Below, piece after piece: positions 22,402 to 33,904 of a DNA stretch of 64,000 nucleotides; the stretch's first letter is position 1, and every line of letters starts with the position of its first letter. The stretch comes from Manduca sexta (taxonomy: Eukaryota; Arthropoda; Insecta; Lepidoptera; Sphingidae). Position numbers and translations under genes: made by a program. The stretch is taken from positions 6,130,391 through 6,194,390 of the forward strand of contig NC_051118.1 of the NCBI RefSeq assembly GCF_014839805.1, read 5' to 3'. Under the pieces are notes generated by a model. The model ran no database searches. It was not told the DNA's origin and was given only the letters and a program-made list of their open reading frames with translations.

Positions 22402-22662
22402 TTCGATTGCAATAAAATACAATATCGAAAACTAACATTCGCATAACAACTTTCTTAAATCATTGAAATGATAATGAATAATTTATGATGGAAGGTATTT
22501 GTCTCTTGAACTATGATCTTTCATAAATCAAATGTGAAAAAGAAACTAAATTCCAACATATTGAATAATAAATTGAATACCTTCAAAATTCGTGAAAAGA
22601 AATTGCATTTTTCTAAGAAAATATGAAAGAAATATATTAGAATTGTGATACTTCTTAATAAT
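22402..22662. repeat. Second copy of the 261-bp exact duplicate
   Basis: Identical to 1-261. Here it is embedded in continuous sequence, so this is probably the authentic location if the other copy is an assembly artefact. Confidence 0.95.
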
Positions 22663-22702
22663 TTGTTTGTTTTTCAACAGTACTAGTAAATATTCAATAA
22701 TA

Positions 22703-22900
22703 GCTTATGCTCGTGGTTTCGCCCGCGTGCAGGAGTTTTCCGGGATTCAAGTATATACTTTTCCAGGATAGAACTGCCTATAACCTTCCCAGGGTCTTAA
22801 ACGATCTCCATACCAAATTTCATAAAAATCCGTTCAATAGATTTTGGGTAAATCGATAACATACAGAAAAGAGGACTTTGTCTTATAATATGTATAGATA
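22703..22900 (+). repeat. Family R fragment
   Basis: 'gcttatgctcgtggtttcgc', 'ccgcgtgcaggagttttccg', 'tctccataccaaatttcata', 'aaatccgttcaatagatttt', 'cttataatatgtatagatag'. Confidence 0.8.
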
Positions 22901-23051
22901 GAGACAGTTGCAAAACTTACACTCCGTTAAAACCTGATTAATAATGTGATAGTTTTGACACCACACTAGTATTTCGCATAAAGAAGAGAGGGGAACGTGT
23001 TTTCAGTAACAAAGGAACGTGGGAAATGTCTTGAAACCGGTCATCTACGAA

Positions 23052-23454
23052 TAATGTTGCCAGACGTCTCGTATTTACCGGGACGTCCCGAATTTTAGGC
23101 ACACTTTTAAATGTCCCGGCGGGAGAGACTCTCCCGTAAATCGATCGATCTACGATTGACAAGTACTCACGCACGCAACGTTCGCATTTTTGCATATGTA
23201 TCAATACGAATCTGTTCTTAATAAATTTAATAAAAAGCAAGTTCATATTTGTTTTTAATTGCGATTATAATTGTATTGATTGTTAGAAATATGTTAAAAC
23301 GAACAAAAATATATCAAAACTGACTCGATCCTCGGAAAAATATTTTAACAATGTCACACAATAAGTTTGTTTATTTGTACCGGGTAAAAACTGAAATCCT
23401 GTATTTTTGGCCCATTTAAGCATTTGTCCCTATAGGCTGAAAAAAAATCTGGCA
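23052..23454. mobile_element. Possible hAT-like non-autonomous element
   Basis: The ends 'gttgccaga' (23052) and 'tctggcaac' (23444-23452) are inverted. Inside, 'tttaggcacacttttaaatg' plus tcccg near the left end is echoed directly near the right end by 'tttggcccatttaagcattt' plus gtccc. No 8-bp target duplication could be confirmed, so the class is tentative. No coding capacity. Confidence 0.4.
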
Positions 23455-23663
23455 ACCGAGTTGCGAACGATTTTGTCATTTCACTATAATATTTTGTCAA
23501 TTAGAGATGCAGTGGGTCGAGAGGCATCATGTACAAAAGCCGATATATCTGAGCTGTTATACAGTTGCACAGTTGAAAGTTGGTCAAACTGTGACGCAAC
23601 AGCCCTGCTTCCGATATCATTTCGCATTCTGTTTTGCTGCGGGCGTGTGTACGGATCTACACA

Positions 23664-23985
23664 AGTGTAATTTATTTATTTATTTGTAATAAGGTACATC
23701 AACAGTAATACATATTACATCAATCATTATTATAAACGCAATAAGGTACAGCATCTGAAAAGTGTGCTACTGATAGGTGAACACAGCATTCACCACTAAG
23801 AACATATTGAATTAAAATCTAAAATATAATAATAGGAGGTAGAAAAGAAAATTATAAAGTACTAAAAATATAAAATCAATGAGTAACGAGTAAGTGTAAT
23901 GCCAGCTCTGTGGTGTCCCACAGTTGGGCGTGGGTCTATAGTGGTGTACTACTTACGGTTTAGGTCTTAGTATGTCACTAAATAG
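23664..23985 (-). mobile_element. Likely non-LTR retrotransposon 3' tail
   Basis: On the minus strand the segment ends 'gttgatgtaccttattacaa' followed by ATAAATAAATAAAT, the kind of short tandem tail left by CR1/Zenon-type LINEs in Lepidoptera. No reverse transcriptase frame remains. Confidence 0.4.
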
Positions 23986-24037
23986 TGCGGGTAGATTTTA
24001 TAGTATTGTTATTCGAAATTCAAAAGTGAAGAGACTG

Positions 24038-24272
24038 TGGTGGTGTAGTTGAGTTACGGTATGATTGCAATGTTAAAGTCTCGGGTTCGATTCCCGGGTT
24101 GGGCAAACTAATATTGGATTTTTGTACTCAGTATCAGCTTGGAGAATAGAATTTGTTCCTGGTATGATGATAGGCTCGCCCCCATCACATCATGGGACGG
24201 AATACATACGGCGGAAAGTGGGTGTTGCGCCTCTGGCTACTCCTTTGGGAATAAAAAAAGGAGTGTGTGTTA
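24038..24272 (+). mobile_element. SINE family B
   Basis: 'gtggtggtgtagttgagtta' (A box), 'gggttcgattcccgggttgg' (B box), 'gatgataggctcgcccccat', 'catcatgggacggaatacat', 3' 'ggctactcctttgggaataa'. Near full length. Confidence 0.9.
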
Positions 24273-24689
24273 AAAGTAGATTCTGCCATCTGATATTATA
24301 TACACACATAAGAAGTTCAACAAATTCATAATAATTGTCTGTATAGTGACTGTACAGAAAGAAAAAGGTTTTTAATAATGTCAGTTTATTTCTTAAAAAA
24401 AAACACTTCATAAAATCGCAATCACCAAAATAAACCAAAAATGTTAGATTGCGTAATGAATAATTTATGTTCATTAGTTTATGTATTATTTAACAGGTTT
24501 AGTCCTAATATAGTTCAATACCTAACCTATTGGAATTCAGAGCGAACCTTTTAAATGAATATGGTAATAGATGTTTTAATATTTACTTTGCGTCGGCAAA
24601 AAAAATAGTCATTCGGCATAAATGTAATGACGTCTTTAAATACAAAAATGTTTTTAGTTTTATTGATTTCAAAAGTCAAACATACTTAA

Positions 24690-25017
24690 TCATCGATATA
24701 TATCTGCTACGTACTAGATCTGGCGTTCCATACACTCATTGTGTTCGACTCAACTGTACTGCAATCCGTACACCTGACTTTAGTGTGATTTCAACATAGA
24801 CAGCGTGTGGTTATGTACGGAGTGACGTTCATAATATAAGACTTCGAGTCTAAGTGTAAACCTGGATGTGAAGAAAAATATTTGTCAAATAAGTAAAATT
24901 ATTTGTTATTCAAGTGAACAAATAGGTTATAACAGCGACGATTTGGTTGCCATTTTAGTTCAGATCTTGAACAAATAGTTTATATGGACGTTAGTGTCTA
25001 CAGAATATACGTAAACG
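24690..25017 (+). repeat. Family F, ~320-bp dispersed repeat
   Basis: 'atcgatatatatctgctacg' to 'gtgtctacagaatatacgta'. It shares 'gtgttcgactcaactgtact', 'gtgtggttatgtacggagtg' and 'aagtgtaaacctggatgtga' with 54626-54945 and, inverted, with 11430-11756. The right terminus is diverged here. A B-box-like 'gtgttcgactc' is present but no matching A box at tRNA spacing. Confidence 0.9.
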
Positions 25018-25390
25018 TACTGAATACATTTTGTAATCAGATGCTATATATTTTTCCCACACAACTTTTTAAAATTAGACAATTAATTTCCTAGTTAATA
25101 ACGGTTATTTCAAACGTTATAACGATTACATAAAAATGGGATTAATACCGGTAATTAAAACGTGTTAAATAGCGTATTACGTATTTTTAAATGTTATAAT
25201 GACCTATTCTAACATAACCAATTTCTCACTCTGTGAAAATACGTGATTATATGTATTTGTAGGACATTAAATGTTATGTAATTTCTTTAAAATTAAAACT
25301 TGTTTTTTATTGACTACTTAAATTTGTTCCGTCATTTTTTAGGGTCGATTGCAGTAAACTATAGATTGAGTATAATTATTTTTAATAAAT
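25018..25390. other. Unassigned AT-rich DNA
   Basis: No gene or shared repeat recognised. Confidence 0.4.
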
Positions 25391-25494
25391 AGGTATACCC
25401 CGTATCATATCTTGGGAGGGCATATACGGTGAAATGGGGTGCGAGAGATGTTCCTCTGTCTACTCCTTTGGGGATAAAAGGCGTAATGCTGTAT
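25391..25494 (+). mobile_element. SINE family B, 3' fragment
   Basis: 'ccccgtatcatatcttggga ... gttcctctgtctactccttt' followed by ggggataaaaggcg: the 3' half of family B. Confidence 0.8.
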
Positions 25495-25627
25495 CTATAC
25501 ATTACAATATATGATAATGTTAGATTAATGGTTTGACTAATTTGTCTTTACGACTTTATCATTCCAAGTTATATTTGCAACAAATAAAATAAAAAAAAAA
25601 TAACATGTTGATTACAATGTATTACAG

Positions 25628-26928
25628 TTAAGGTCAGGTGGGGCAAGTGCGCCGACGGGGCAAGTGCACCTGCCCTAAAAAAATCGAAAACTATTGATGT
25701 TATACAATTACCGCAATCTTATATCAATGCTATTAACTGAAATACGGTTCCACTAAAAAACACAAATGGCTCTGTTCATTTTAATACGATTTATTCGCCA
25801 TTTTATTTTAAGTGTCATTTAGACCTGTAAACAGAGATGACCACGTGAAAGATAACATCAAATATTTCAAGATATGTAACATATTTCTGTAAGCCAGTAA
25901 AGTGAGTAGATAGTTTAAACCTTTTATTTTAACTTCCTACCTGAATTTTATTTATATATACTAAAATAAAGGATTTTTAAGCAATGCGAAAAAATGTACC
26001 TCAAAATTGTCGAGTAGGGCAAGTGCGCCACAGTTACTAGTAGTATGGCGCACTTGCCCCTGAACCATATATCACCAACCTTTTTTGAGAATATGTTTTA
26101 CTAATATGAATTATTATTATTAAAATGTTATACTTAGTATAATTTTAGTACTCAAGGTATTTTGTTTTAAGCCGACTTAAATAAAAGGGCGTATTAGTTA
26201 ATTCGTCGTATATTTGTTTGTTTTAGATCGTTCGTTTTTTACAAAAGAAAAACTGAAATATTTTGGTCTAGAGTAACTTTACGTGAAGAGGTTGCAACTG
26301 TTCGATCAGGCACGTTATGTGATTCTAATGCAGCTAAAACATATCAAATGTCATAAGGCCATATTCTAAGTAATTGAGTTATAACGCATTAAAATTTTTA
26401 ATTCCTACATTTTTATATGTTTATTTTTTTAGTTTTTAGAAATAAAATGGATTTCATATTAAGGCTACCTTTTTTTATTATTTTTTTAAATATAGCAAAA
26501 AAATGTGTAAAATGTTTTGAAGCCCTGATGTACAAATATATGGCGCACTTGCCCCGAATTTGATTTAACAGCCATAGTTTGTTATAATATTGAGTGATTA
26601 AAATTTATCAAAGAGCAATGCGGGTAAAATTTATTTCTCTATGGACTAAAGTGAGTGTTTTCTTTATAATGTTTCATATTGGCGTTTTTTACACAGGCGC
26701 ACTTACCCCATTTCCGGAGGCATGTGCGCCTACTACCATTTTTTATTTTGATCAAAATAATATTAATTTATTGTCTGATTGCCTTGAATGACTATAGGTC
26801 GTTATCACAAAATACCAAATATTCTTAAATTAATAAAATTACATTCTTAAGTCAGCACAAAAAGAAATTATTTTGCATTGAATCCAGCTATGAAAATTTT
26901 ATGGCGCACTTTCCCCTACTGACCTTAA
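25628..26928. mobile_element. 1.3-kb TIR element with internal 14-mer repeats and psq-type HTH remnant
   Basis: Both ends are TTAA followed by GGTCAG(GT/TA)GGGG(C/A)AAGTGCGCC in inverted orientation: 22-bp terminal repeats with three mismatches (25632-25653 and 26903-26924). The terminal 14-mer ggggcaagtgcgcc or a near match recurs inside at 25657 and 26016 (+) and at 26047, 26542 and 26696 (-). Between 26251 and 26343 the plus strand reads W-S-R-V-T-L-R-E-E-V then V-R-S-G-T-L and A-A-K-T-Y-Q-M before a stop, the pattern of the psq-type helix-turn-helix at the N-terminus of pogo/Tigger and CENP-B-like transposases. The rest of a transposase is gone. TA or TTAA target choice cannot be separated (TTAA contains TA); the HTH favours the pogo/Tc1-mariner side. 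Confidence 0.85.
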
Positions 26929-28090
26929 TGATAGTAAATTCCTTAAACACATAATGAAAGTAACAGTTTGATTAGTAATAAAACGCCTCGACCAACCGAA
27001 GCGTGAATGGAACTTGTCTATGGACGCTAATCACTTCAATTCCAAATTTAAACTGTCATTATTTTTAATTCGACCATAGACTACCGCTTACAATAAATGG
27101 TTTCATTCATACAAACACCAATATAAAGCGAAGTAAAATGTATATATTTTTTTGTTGCACAACCTGGGGTTTCGATCGAGCGGTCATCGCGTGGGCTTGA
27201 CTCCTGACAGATGTTCACGAAGTATTGCAATACCGTAACAAGCTAAATAATAGTCGTTACGTAACAAGTTATGTTACAAATAACGGATCCACGAATAGTT
27301 ACCGTATCTGGTTATTGTTCCGATGTCGCTTCCGCAGCGTCACGTCTCGAAGTACGTGATTTAATAAAGTTCCATTTTTAAAATCACTTTCGATTGAGCG
27401 AAATCTGTAGTTTCTTGGTAAAGGAATAATTTACAATATTCGTAATATTGAATTGATTTTTTAATAAAATTAAATGTCCAAATTATTTTTCCGTTCTGCC
27501 TAATGATATTATTTAAGGTTCTGCCATAAAGATCGAGAGATATTTTTCTTGGATAATCTTGGATCGCCGTCACATTAATTTAGTGTTGACATTAAACATC
27601 GTAATCAGACGTTGGCGAGCGAGGCGAAGAGAATTAAGCTGAAAGAACGACCGTGGCCGACAAACGTAGATGATTTCACTTCCAATTAATTTCAATTTAA
27701 CGTTTTTAGTATAATCCTCCAAAATCGGGCCGCGTTTTTAGTCCAAATTTAGCTCGACTTTGCATTCGCAATATTAGATGCAATTTAGGGTCCACGGTCA
27801 CTTAATGACGTTTTGAAATTTGAACAAAAATGTCTTGCGAAATGACGCCTTCGGCAAATAATTAGAAAGGCATAATTAATCAGCTAATCGAGTTATATAT
27901 TTCCTTGCAACGACACGCCTTGTTGTTGCATCTCTGTTTATTTAATTCATTTCCAAATAGCTGAGGATTTGTAATATTGCTTAATTTATTTATAGAAATA
28001 GCATCTCCGAATTTTAAATCAGTTTGCATAGGATAATGTGTCTTTTATCGCATTGTTTAGGTTGAATTTGCAATAAAAAAATGTGGTTAC
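26929..28090. other. Unassigned, single-copy-looking DNA before the tRNA gene
   Basis: No convincing frame; no repeat shared with the window. 27570-28080 is less AT-skewed and free of repeat signatures, so it is a reasonable place for conserved regulatory sequence, though nothing specific is visible. Confidence 0.35.
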
Positions 28091-28096
28091 AAAAAA
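28091..28096 (-). terminator. RNA polymerase III terminator of tRNA-Pro
   Basis: A run of six A on the plus strand (T6 on the transcribed strand) lies 11 bases past the 3' end of the tRNA, the usual Pol III stop. Confidence 0.85.
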
Positions 28097-28107
28097 CGTA
28101 CGCGTAA

Positions 28108-28179
28108 GGGCTCGTCCGGGATTTGAACCCGGGACCTCTCGCACCCGAAGCGAGAATCATACCTCTAGACCAACGAGCC
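28108..28179 (-). tRNA. tRNA-Pro (CGG)
   Basis: A 72-base sequence folds into a standard cloverleaf on the minus strand. The 5' acceptor arm ggctcgt (28173-28179) pairs with acgagcc (28109-28115) and the discriminator base is at 28108. The D-arm region carries an intact A box 'tggtctagagg'; the anticodon stem is 'tctcg'/'cgaga' around the loop TTCGGGT, with anticodon CGG at 28147-28145; the T arm 'cccgggttcaaatcccgg' holds the B box. There is no intron and CCA is not encoded, as expected for a eukaryotic nuclear gene. The match to the conserved animal proline tRNA is close, and with a T6 terminator it is probably functional rather than a SINE head. Confidence 0.96.
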
Positions 28180-28530
28180 TGCGTACAAAGTGTTGTTAAA
28201 TTGCGATAGATTTATCGCACCCCGATTCAACATCCCTTGTCTGTGCGTCCGTGTAAAGGAATTTGAATTTACCTCGCTTGTATTAAAGTCTTTTATTGAA
28301 AAGCATGAAAAATATATTGATCGGTTTTGTGTGCATGCGTGATGCCTTTCTTTGTCCTAGTCTTAAAAGTTATAATTATAATCGTATTAAATATTCTTAA
28401 TCAAAAGATATTGAAATACACCTAAGTTTTTGATCGGTTGTTTGGGAAATGTATTATAATGAAAATATAAACGGTGAAATATGACTAATGAGATTTAGAT
28501 ATTAAAAAAAATCATAACTTATATTAGAAT
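28180..28530. other. Unassigned AT-rich DNA
   Basis: Holds the 5' flank of the tRNA gene; nothing else recognised. Confidence 0.4.
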
Positions 28531-28755
28531 TTATACAAACAAAAAATACTGTAGTACTTTCAATAATTATTATTAAATAGTGTTTACTTAATACAAATGT
28601 AGCTTTCTGAAATAAAAGAAACGTGGCGAATGGGATAGGTAATAAGGCATACAAAAATCAAAATTTCCAATTGAATTTATCCAGAAAAAACGTAAACTGT
28701 ATTGATATTAATAATAATTATTATTAAGTAGTATTTTCTTAGCAAATATAGCTTG
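28531..28755 (+). repeat. Diverged local direct duplication
   Basis: 28545-28613 ('aaaaaatactgtagtacttt ... aataattattattaaatagt ... tagctttctg') is repeated with changes at 28685-28756 ('taataattattattaagtag ... tagcttgctg'). Confidence 0.6.
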
Positions 28756-28984
28756 CTGTTATTGGGTTTGTTAAATAATTTTAGCGAAGTTTTTTTCATC
28801 TTGTGGTTCGTATTTACTCTCCATAAATTTTCTTAAACAATTTTATTTTATCATGTTTTCAAAATGATCATCTTTAAAATATGAAATCATAAGCATTGAT
28901 AAAACCGCAAAGATTTGTTTAAAATGCTATGATTCAGTCATCGAGCATTAGTCAACGCAGAGCACACATATGTAATATCTAATA

Positions 28985-29309
28985 ATAATAATATCAGCCC
29001 TGTATTATATACTTGCCCACTGCTGAGCACGGGCCTCTTCTACTACTGAGAGGGATTAGGCCTTAGTCCACCACGCTGGCCTAGTGAGGATTGGTAGACT
29101 TCACACACCTTCGAAATTACTATAGAAAGCTTCTCAGATGTGCAGGTTTCCTCACGATGTTTTCCTTCACCGTTAAAGCGAACGATAAATTCACAAAGAA
29201 TACACACATGCCTTTAGAAAAGTCCGAGGTGTGTGCCCTTGGGATTTGAACCTGCGGACATTCGTCTTGGCAGTCCGTTCCACACCCAACTAGGCTATCG
29301 TCGCTTTTT
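28985..29309 (-). mobile_element. SINE family A, full length, 10-bp target-site duplication
   Basis: Reverse complement begins 'gcgacgatagcctagttggg', has an intact B-box-like 'aggttcaaatccc' and ends 'tacagggctgatattattat'. atatctaata lies at both flanks (28975-28984 and 29310-29319). One of the least diverged copies. Reading frames inside it are not genes. Confidence 0.95.
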
Positions 29310-29462
29310 ATATCTAATACCAATATTATTTTTTTTCAAACTATTCGAATTGGTGTATCTTATTATCGAAATGGGTGTAAAATTAGTGTCTCACATAGGG
29401 TGAAGGGGGACGAGGATCCGCTATTTGATACCTAATTCGCCCCCCCCCCCACCAATATAATA

Positions 29463-29533
29463 AAAATAATATCAGCCCTGTATTATATACTTGCCCACTG
29501 CTGAGCACGGGCCTCCTCTACTACTGAGAGGGA
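29463..29533 (-). mobile_element. SINE family A, 3' fragment
   Basis: Only the last 70 bp ('tactgagaggga' to 'ataatatcagccctgtatta' on the plus strand). It sits shortly after a C-rich run (29441-29451) and 150 bp from the full-length copy, in the same orientation and nearly identical to it. Confidence 0.85.
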
Positions 29534-29844
29534 ACCAATATGGTTTATTTTTAAACCATAAAATTAGCCCGGGATCGGACACATTCATACGAAGATACGT
29601 AATTGTATTATATCACTCATAATCCAATAATGACATAATAGTGAACAGAGCGTGTCGTTAACGTCCCCCGTAACTGTTACTCAATAACGTATAACCAGTT
29701 ATTTGCCTGTTATTCTACCTGTTACGCTATAACGCTTTTTGTTTGAACGCGCGTGATTAATTCGCGAGTTTTTGATACTTTAAATGCGGCATGAACGAAA
29801 TATTAATTACCTATGTATAACTTTATACATATTTACGTATTTTA

Positions 29845-30062
29845 TTTCCGGAGGGGTAGGCAGAGGCGCAACCGGTGCACCCAGTTTTCGCCTTGCGTAT
29901 TCCATCCCATGATCATATCAGGAGGTGAGCATATCAGACACAAATTTCAGATTCCGGGCCAATACTGAGTAGAAAGACTCAATATCTTTATGCCCGATGG
30001 GATCGAACCCGAGACCTCAGCACTGTAGTCGTACCGTAATATTACTACGCCACTGAGACAGT
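29845..30062 (-). mobile_element. SINE family B, near full length
   Basis: Minus-strand head 'gactgtctcagtggcgtagt', B box in 'ggtctcgggttcgatccc', body and 3' end 'gcgcctctgcctacccctcc'. Ends lie in A/T runs. Confidence 0.88.
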
Positions 30063-30349
30063 CAATTATTCATTGTGAAACATATACTTTTTTTTACGCA
30101 ATAAACATATTGATTTTTTTTTTATAATATACGTATTACAAGCACCAAAAAAGTATTGATATCGAAGTAAAACTTCTTTAAATATCCTATGTTTAATGGA
30201 TATAGACAAAGGCGTCCGTGACTGTAGTCTTTGATTTATTTTCTTTACTGGTCTATTTTCAAAATTATTAGTTGAGAGCTATTGTGGTATAAGACTAAAT
30301 TACGCGTAGAAGAAAACATAGAGACTATCTTCAGATCAAGACAGAAAAA

Positions 30350-30648
30350 GCGGCGATAGCCTAGTTGGGAATGGAACGGACTGCCGAGACGAATATCCGA
30401 AGATTTGAAACCCAAGGCCACGCACCTCTGACATTTCTAAAATTATGTGTGTATTCTTTGCGAATTATCGCTTGCTTTACCGGTGAAGGAAAACATCGTG
30501 ATGAAACCAGCATACCTGAGAAATTCTCTAAGAATTTCGAGGGTATGTGTAGTCTGCCATTACTAGGCCATCGTGGTGGACTGAGACCTAATCTGTCTCA
30601 GCAGTAGAGGAGGCCCTTGCCCAGCAGTGGGATAGTATACAATACAAG
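30350..30648 (+). mobile_element. SINE family A
   Basis: 'gcggcgatagcctagttggg' to 'cagtgggatagtatacaata'. The family 3' end 'gggctgatatt' is lost and a small internal deletion removes the 'cgcact' part. Confidence 0.88.
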
Positions 30649-30666
30649 TTAAAATTATCATAACGT

Positions 30667-31047
30667 CGGCTGAAAGGCTAATTGACTTAAGCGACAATTT
30701 TTTTTTGAAAATTTAACCATTTTAGGGGCCGTATTACGTAACACAATTGGGGGGGGGGAGGGGGTTCTTGTAAAACGTTACGATACGTTACGTACAAAGC
30801 GTTATGTAACATTGGCTTTTTTATTTTAAGACCATAGCAAAGGTATTTGTACGTGAGGCTTTGTACGAGAACCCGCTCCCGCCCCTGTAACGCATCGTAA
30901 CGTTTTACAAGCACCACCCTCCCTCCAAATTGCGTTACGTAATACTTGAACGGCCCCTTAAAAACATAGAAAAAAGTACTGATTTTAAATATGTATGAAA
31001 TTAAGCCTTGCAAAAAAATGTACTTAAATCAATTAGCCTTTCAACCG
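30667..31047. mobile_element. Outer MITE interrupted by a second MITE
   Basis: The left arm 'cggctgaaaggctaattgac' plus ttaag (30667-30691) is inverted at the right end ('cttaaatcaattagcctttc' plus aaccg, 31023-31047). Removing the inner element (30725-30957 and one TTA) leaves about 145 bp, a typical MITE size. A single arm of the same family occurs at 55674-55703. Confidence 0.75.
30725..30957. mobile_element. 233-bp MITE with ~70-bp TIRs and TTA target duplication
   Basis: The left end 'ggggccgtattacgtaacac', a poly-G stretch and 'cttgtaaaacgttacgatac' are inverted at the right end ('gcatcgtaacgttttacaag', C/T run, 'gcgttacgtaatacttgaac', ggcccc). TTA lies at both flanks (30722-30724, 30958-30960), as for PIF/Harbinger-type elements. 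No coding capacity. The class is inferred from the 3-bp target site. Confidence 0.88.
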
Positions 31048-31837
31048 TGGATATATTATTATGTATATGGCCAAAATATATTGCAAATATTGCGAGATGG
31101 GTATCGGGAAGATAGCAGGCTTGGAATCGTCATAAATTTGCCTTTAAATGCCGTCGTGTTCTTAATCAGACAACTTACTCCATCGAGCTAATCGTTTGCG
31201 CAATTCGAATAATTGGAAAGTGGATTCGATTAAATCTATATGTCCATGTGACCTCTAGTTTTGCAACTGTACAATTTACCCGAAATATTTAAGAACTATT
31301 GTTTAATGATTATATAACATTAAGCAACAATAGGACCAGCTTTCTCACGGTGATTTGACAATCGAAAAGTAGGTTAGACTTGAACTGTGGAGCAAAATGC
31401 TTTAATAACTTGACTCAAATATTCAGCTTGAGAGGCATTTTTTCATATTCGTGCCACTGTGTACTCTAATAAGACGCAATAAAGATGGTTTTTCATTCTC
31501 TATGAGCAATATTGTCCAGTTACTGTTATTTTTACATGTCCATACACCTTTTACACCAATGATTTTATTTTTCGGATATTATAAGTATAATTTGGCAGTG
31601 ACTTACATATGATACGCGTATGCAAAACTATCATAATTGTGTGCCAAAATTCGATATCGTTCCAATCACCAATGCCAATAAGGTGACTTGAAATTTTGTA
31701 TTCAATTGTTTAGCACCACAATGCATTTTGTACTTTCAGTGTGCCAATATTTCTGTTGTCGATTGTATGCATATTACTACGCGAAAGAATTTTGGAGAAC
31801 TTTAGTACATTTGAAAGATATTGGGTTTTCCCCCAGT
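31048..31837. other. Unassigned AT-rich DNA
   Basis: No gene or shared repeat recognised. Confidence 0.4.
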
Positions 31838-32045
31838 TTTTACAAAACCTGGAAATGAACCTAGTAAATGGCAGGGGACTAGCTCTCTATTGACCTCTTT
31901 TATGTCTAATTTTACTCTATTTGTGTGATGTATTAAATTCTACTAAATTTTTTACTGGAAATAAGCCTGGTAAGTGGTAGTGGACTCGCCTTCTATTGAT
32001 CTCTTTTTATGTCTGATTTACTCTGTGTGATGTACTAGGTTCAAT
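31838..32045 (+). repeat. ~115-bp tandem duplication
   Basis: 'ctggaaatgaacctagtaaa ... ggggactagct ... tctattgacctcttttatgt ... gtgtgatgta' (31840-31935) is repeated at 31956-32033 with about 15-20 percent change ('ctggaaataagcctggtaag ... tctattgatctctttttatg'). Confidence 0.75.
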
Positions 32046-33904
32046 TTAGAGCTTGTACATTGTAGCCTAGAGCTAAAATATACAAGCTTTGTTCCAGATA
32101 GATTTTCAGTTCACCTATTAATGAAAAACTCGCTTCCCATTCAATACTTAAGATCTCGAAATCTTTAATATTAACACTACACATGCGATAGAACATATTA
32201 ATGTAGGTATTAGGACTTGCGAATATTAGTTAATCAAGTTTATTTTAGGACATAGCAAAGCCATTAAGATTTTTATTAATTTGTGGTTTGTCATTTGATT
32301 GACCTCTCGTGATAGGATGCAGTCGAGACAAAATTGTACAATAAAACAAGGGATATGACACGTGTTTTATGTGTTTTTTGTAATATTGGACTTTAATTTA
32401 AGTAAATATTGTTCATTTTTATTATTTATTATGAATCAATTTGAAATTAGAACAGAATAAAAATAATTTTAATTTTTTTATTGTAAGTTTTCCATTGTCA
32501 AACTGGCACAGGAAACTAATTACATACAGCCCTAAAATACATTTTTAGAAAACATTAAATTAATAATTTTACTGATTACGTTTTTATTAGTTAATTTCCA
32601 CTATATTAAAATAAATTTAATAATTAACTGCCTTTAAACGATGTTTAACTACAATGTGTTCTAAGAATCAATGTGTATAGTAGTAATTAGATATTATATA
32701 GCAAGGTCTGCCGTTTACTTTTAAACCAATCACAAGTGGACAGCATTGGGTAATGCGACTTTTACCAGTTGAAAGGTTACTAACAAGTTATTAGGTGGCA
32801 TAGGTTATTGTGCCATCCGCCTGTGAAGAAATTCACATCAGGTGCGTTTTGTAAGGTATATGGGAAACGCATGTTCAAAGGTTATGCTATATTTGGTTCT
32901 GTAAATATTTGTAATGTTTGATTAGGTAGACGTAATGGAATTGAAAGTAAGTTGGATATGCTGTTTTTAGTAAGAGTAAATTTCTAACGGAACTTACAGG
33001 CCAAAATAGATATTATTAAATTCTTTAATCCTTGTTTGTGTGTTTATGAGAAGTAAATACAGTAACCGATGAACTGGTTTGGATAATAATGTATATATTT
33101 TTTTGTTATTTTGGAAAAGTACACAAACGTACTTTAATTTTAGCAGGTCTTTCACACGGGCAGAGTCACGAGCAACATCTAATTGATATATTTGACATTT
33201 GAATATAATGTAATTGTTTCACAACTTCTGAGTAGATGCTCGTCCAATGTATAAGCCGACCAAATACAAAAGTCGCACTCTAATTTATGCTCCCAAATAT
33301 ATGGTAATAAAATTAGTACTTCACATTAGCAGTTTTATGATAACTGTCAAATATATTTTTTTTAAATCTTTATTTATGGAACTTGGTCGAAATAATATCT
33401 GACTTATATAATTGACAGTATAATGACTCCAGTTATTACTGACATATTCACAGTAATTTACCATCAAGCAACTGTTGTCCTTAGGCGAGATACTATGGTA
33501 TTTACTGGGTTAAGATTAATAAACCGACACCACTATTAGCATAGTAGCAGTGTATTTTTTATGTTGATTATTCATTGAATAATTAACTTGAATAAATGAA
33601 CATTTTAAATATCACCGTGCAGTAATATATCGGAACACTGTCGCGCATTTCATACCTCGCAGGGAAAGCAAATTGTATGCGACGCGAAATATTGTAATTA
33701 GTAATTATCTACATAACTTGATTATGATGACTGTGACGAAATTCCTAGTTTAGCAATTTGTTTTAGTTCAGTAAAATATTTTTAAAAATTCGCTTACGAT
33801 ACTAATTTTTTAAATACTTCATTCGAATTATCTTCTTTATTGGGCTGTATTTTATATCTCAAATTCAAATAATAATAAAATTTTAGTAGAAATATGATGA
33901 GAAA
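32046..33904. other. Unassigned AT-rich DNA
   Basis: No gene. 33010-33185 has a degenerate family Q look, ending 'cacacgggcagagtcacgag'. Otherwise unassigned. Confidence 0.4.

Noticed and set aside
26594..26791. 65-codon frame inside the 1.3-kb TIR element considered as its transposase
   Set aside because: No transposase motif is present, it overlaps a copy of the internal 14-mer, and it is not in line with the HTH remnant at 26251-26343.
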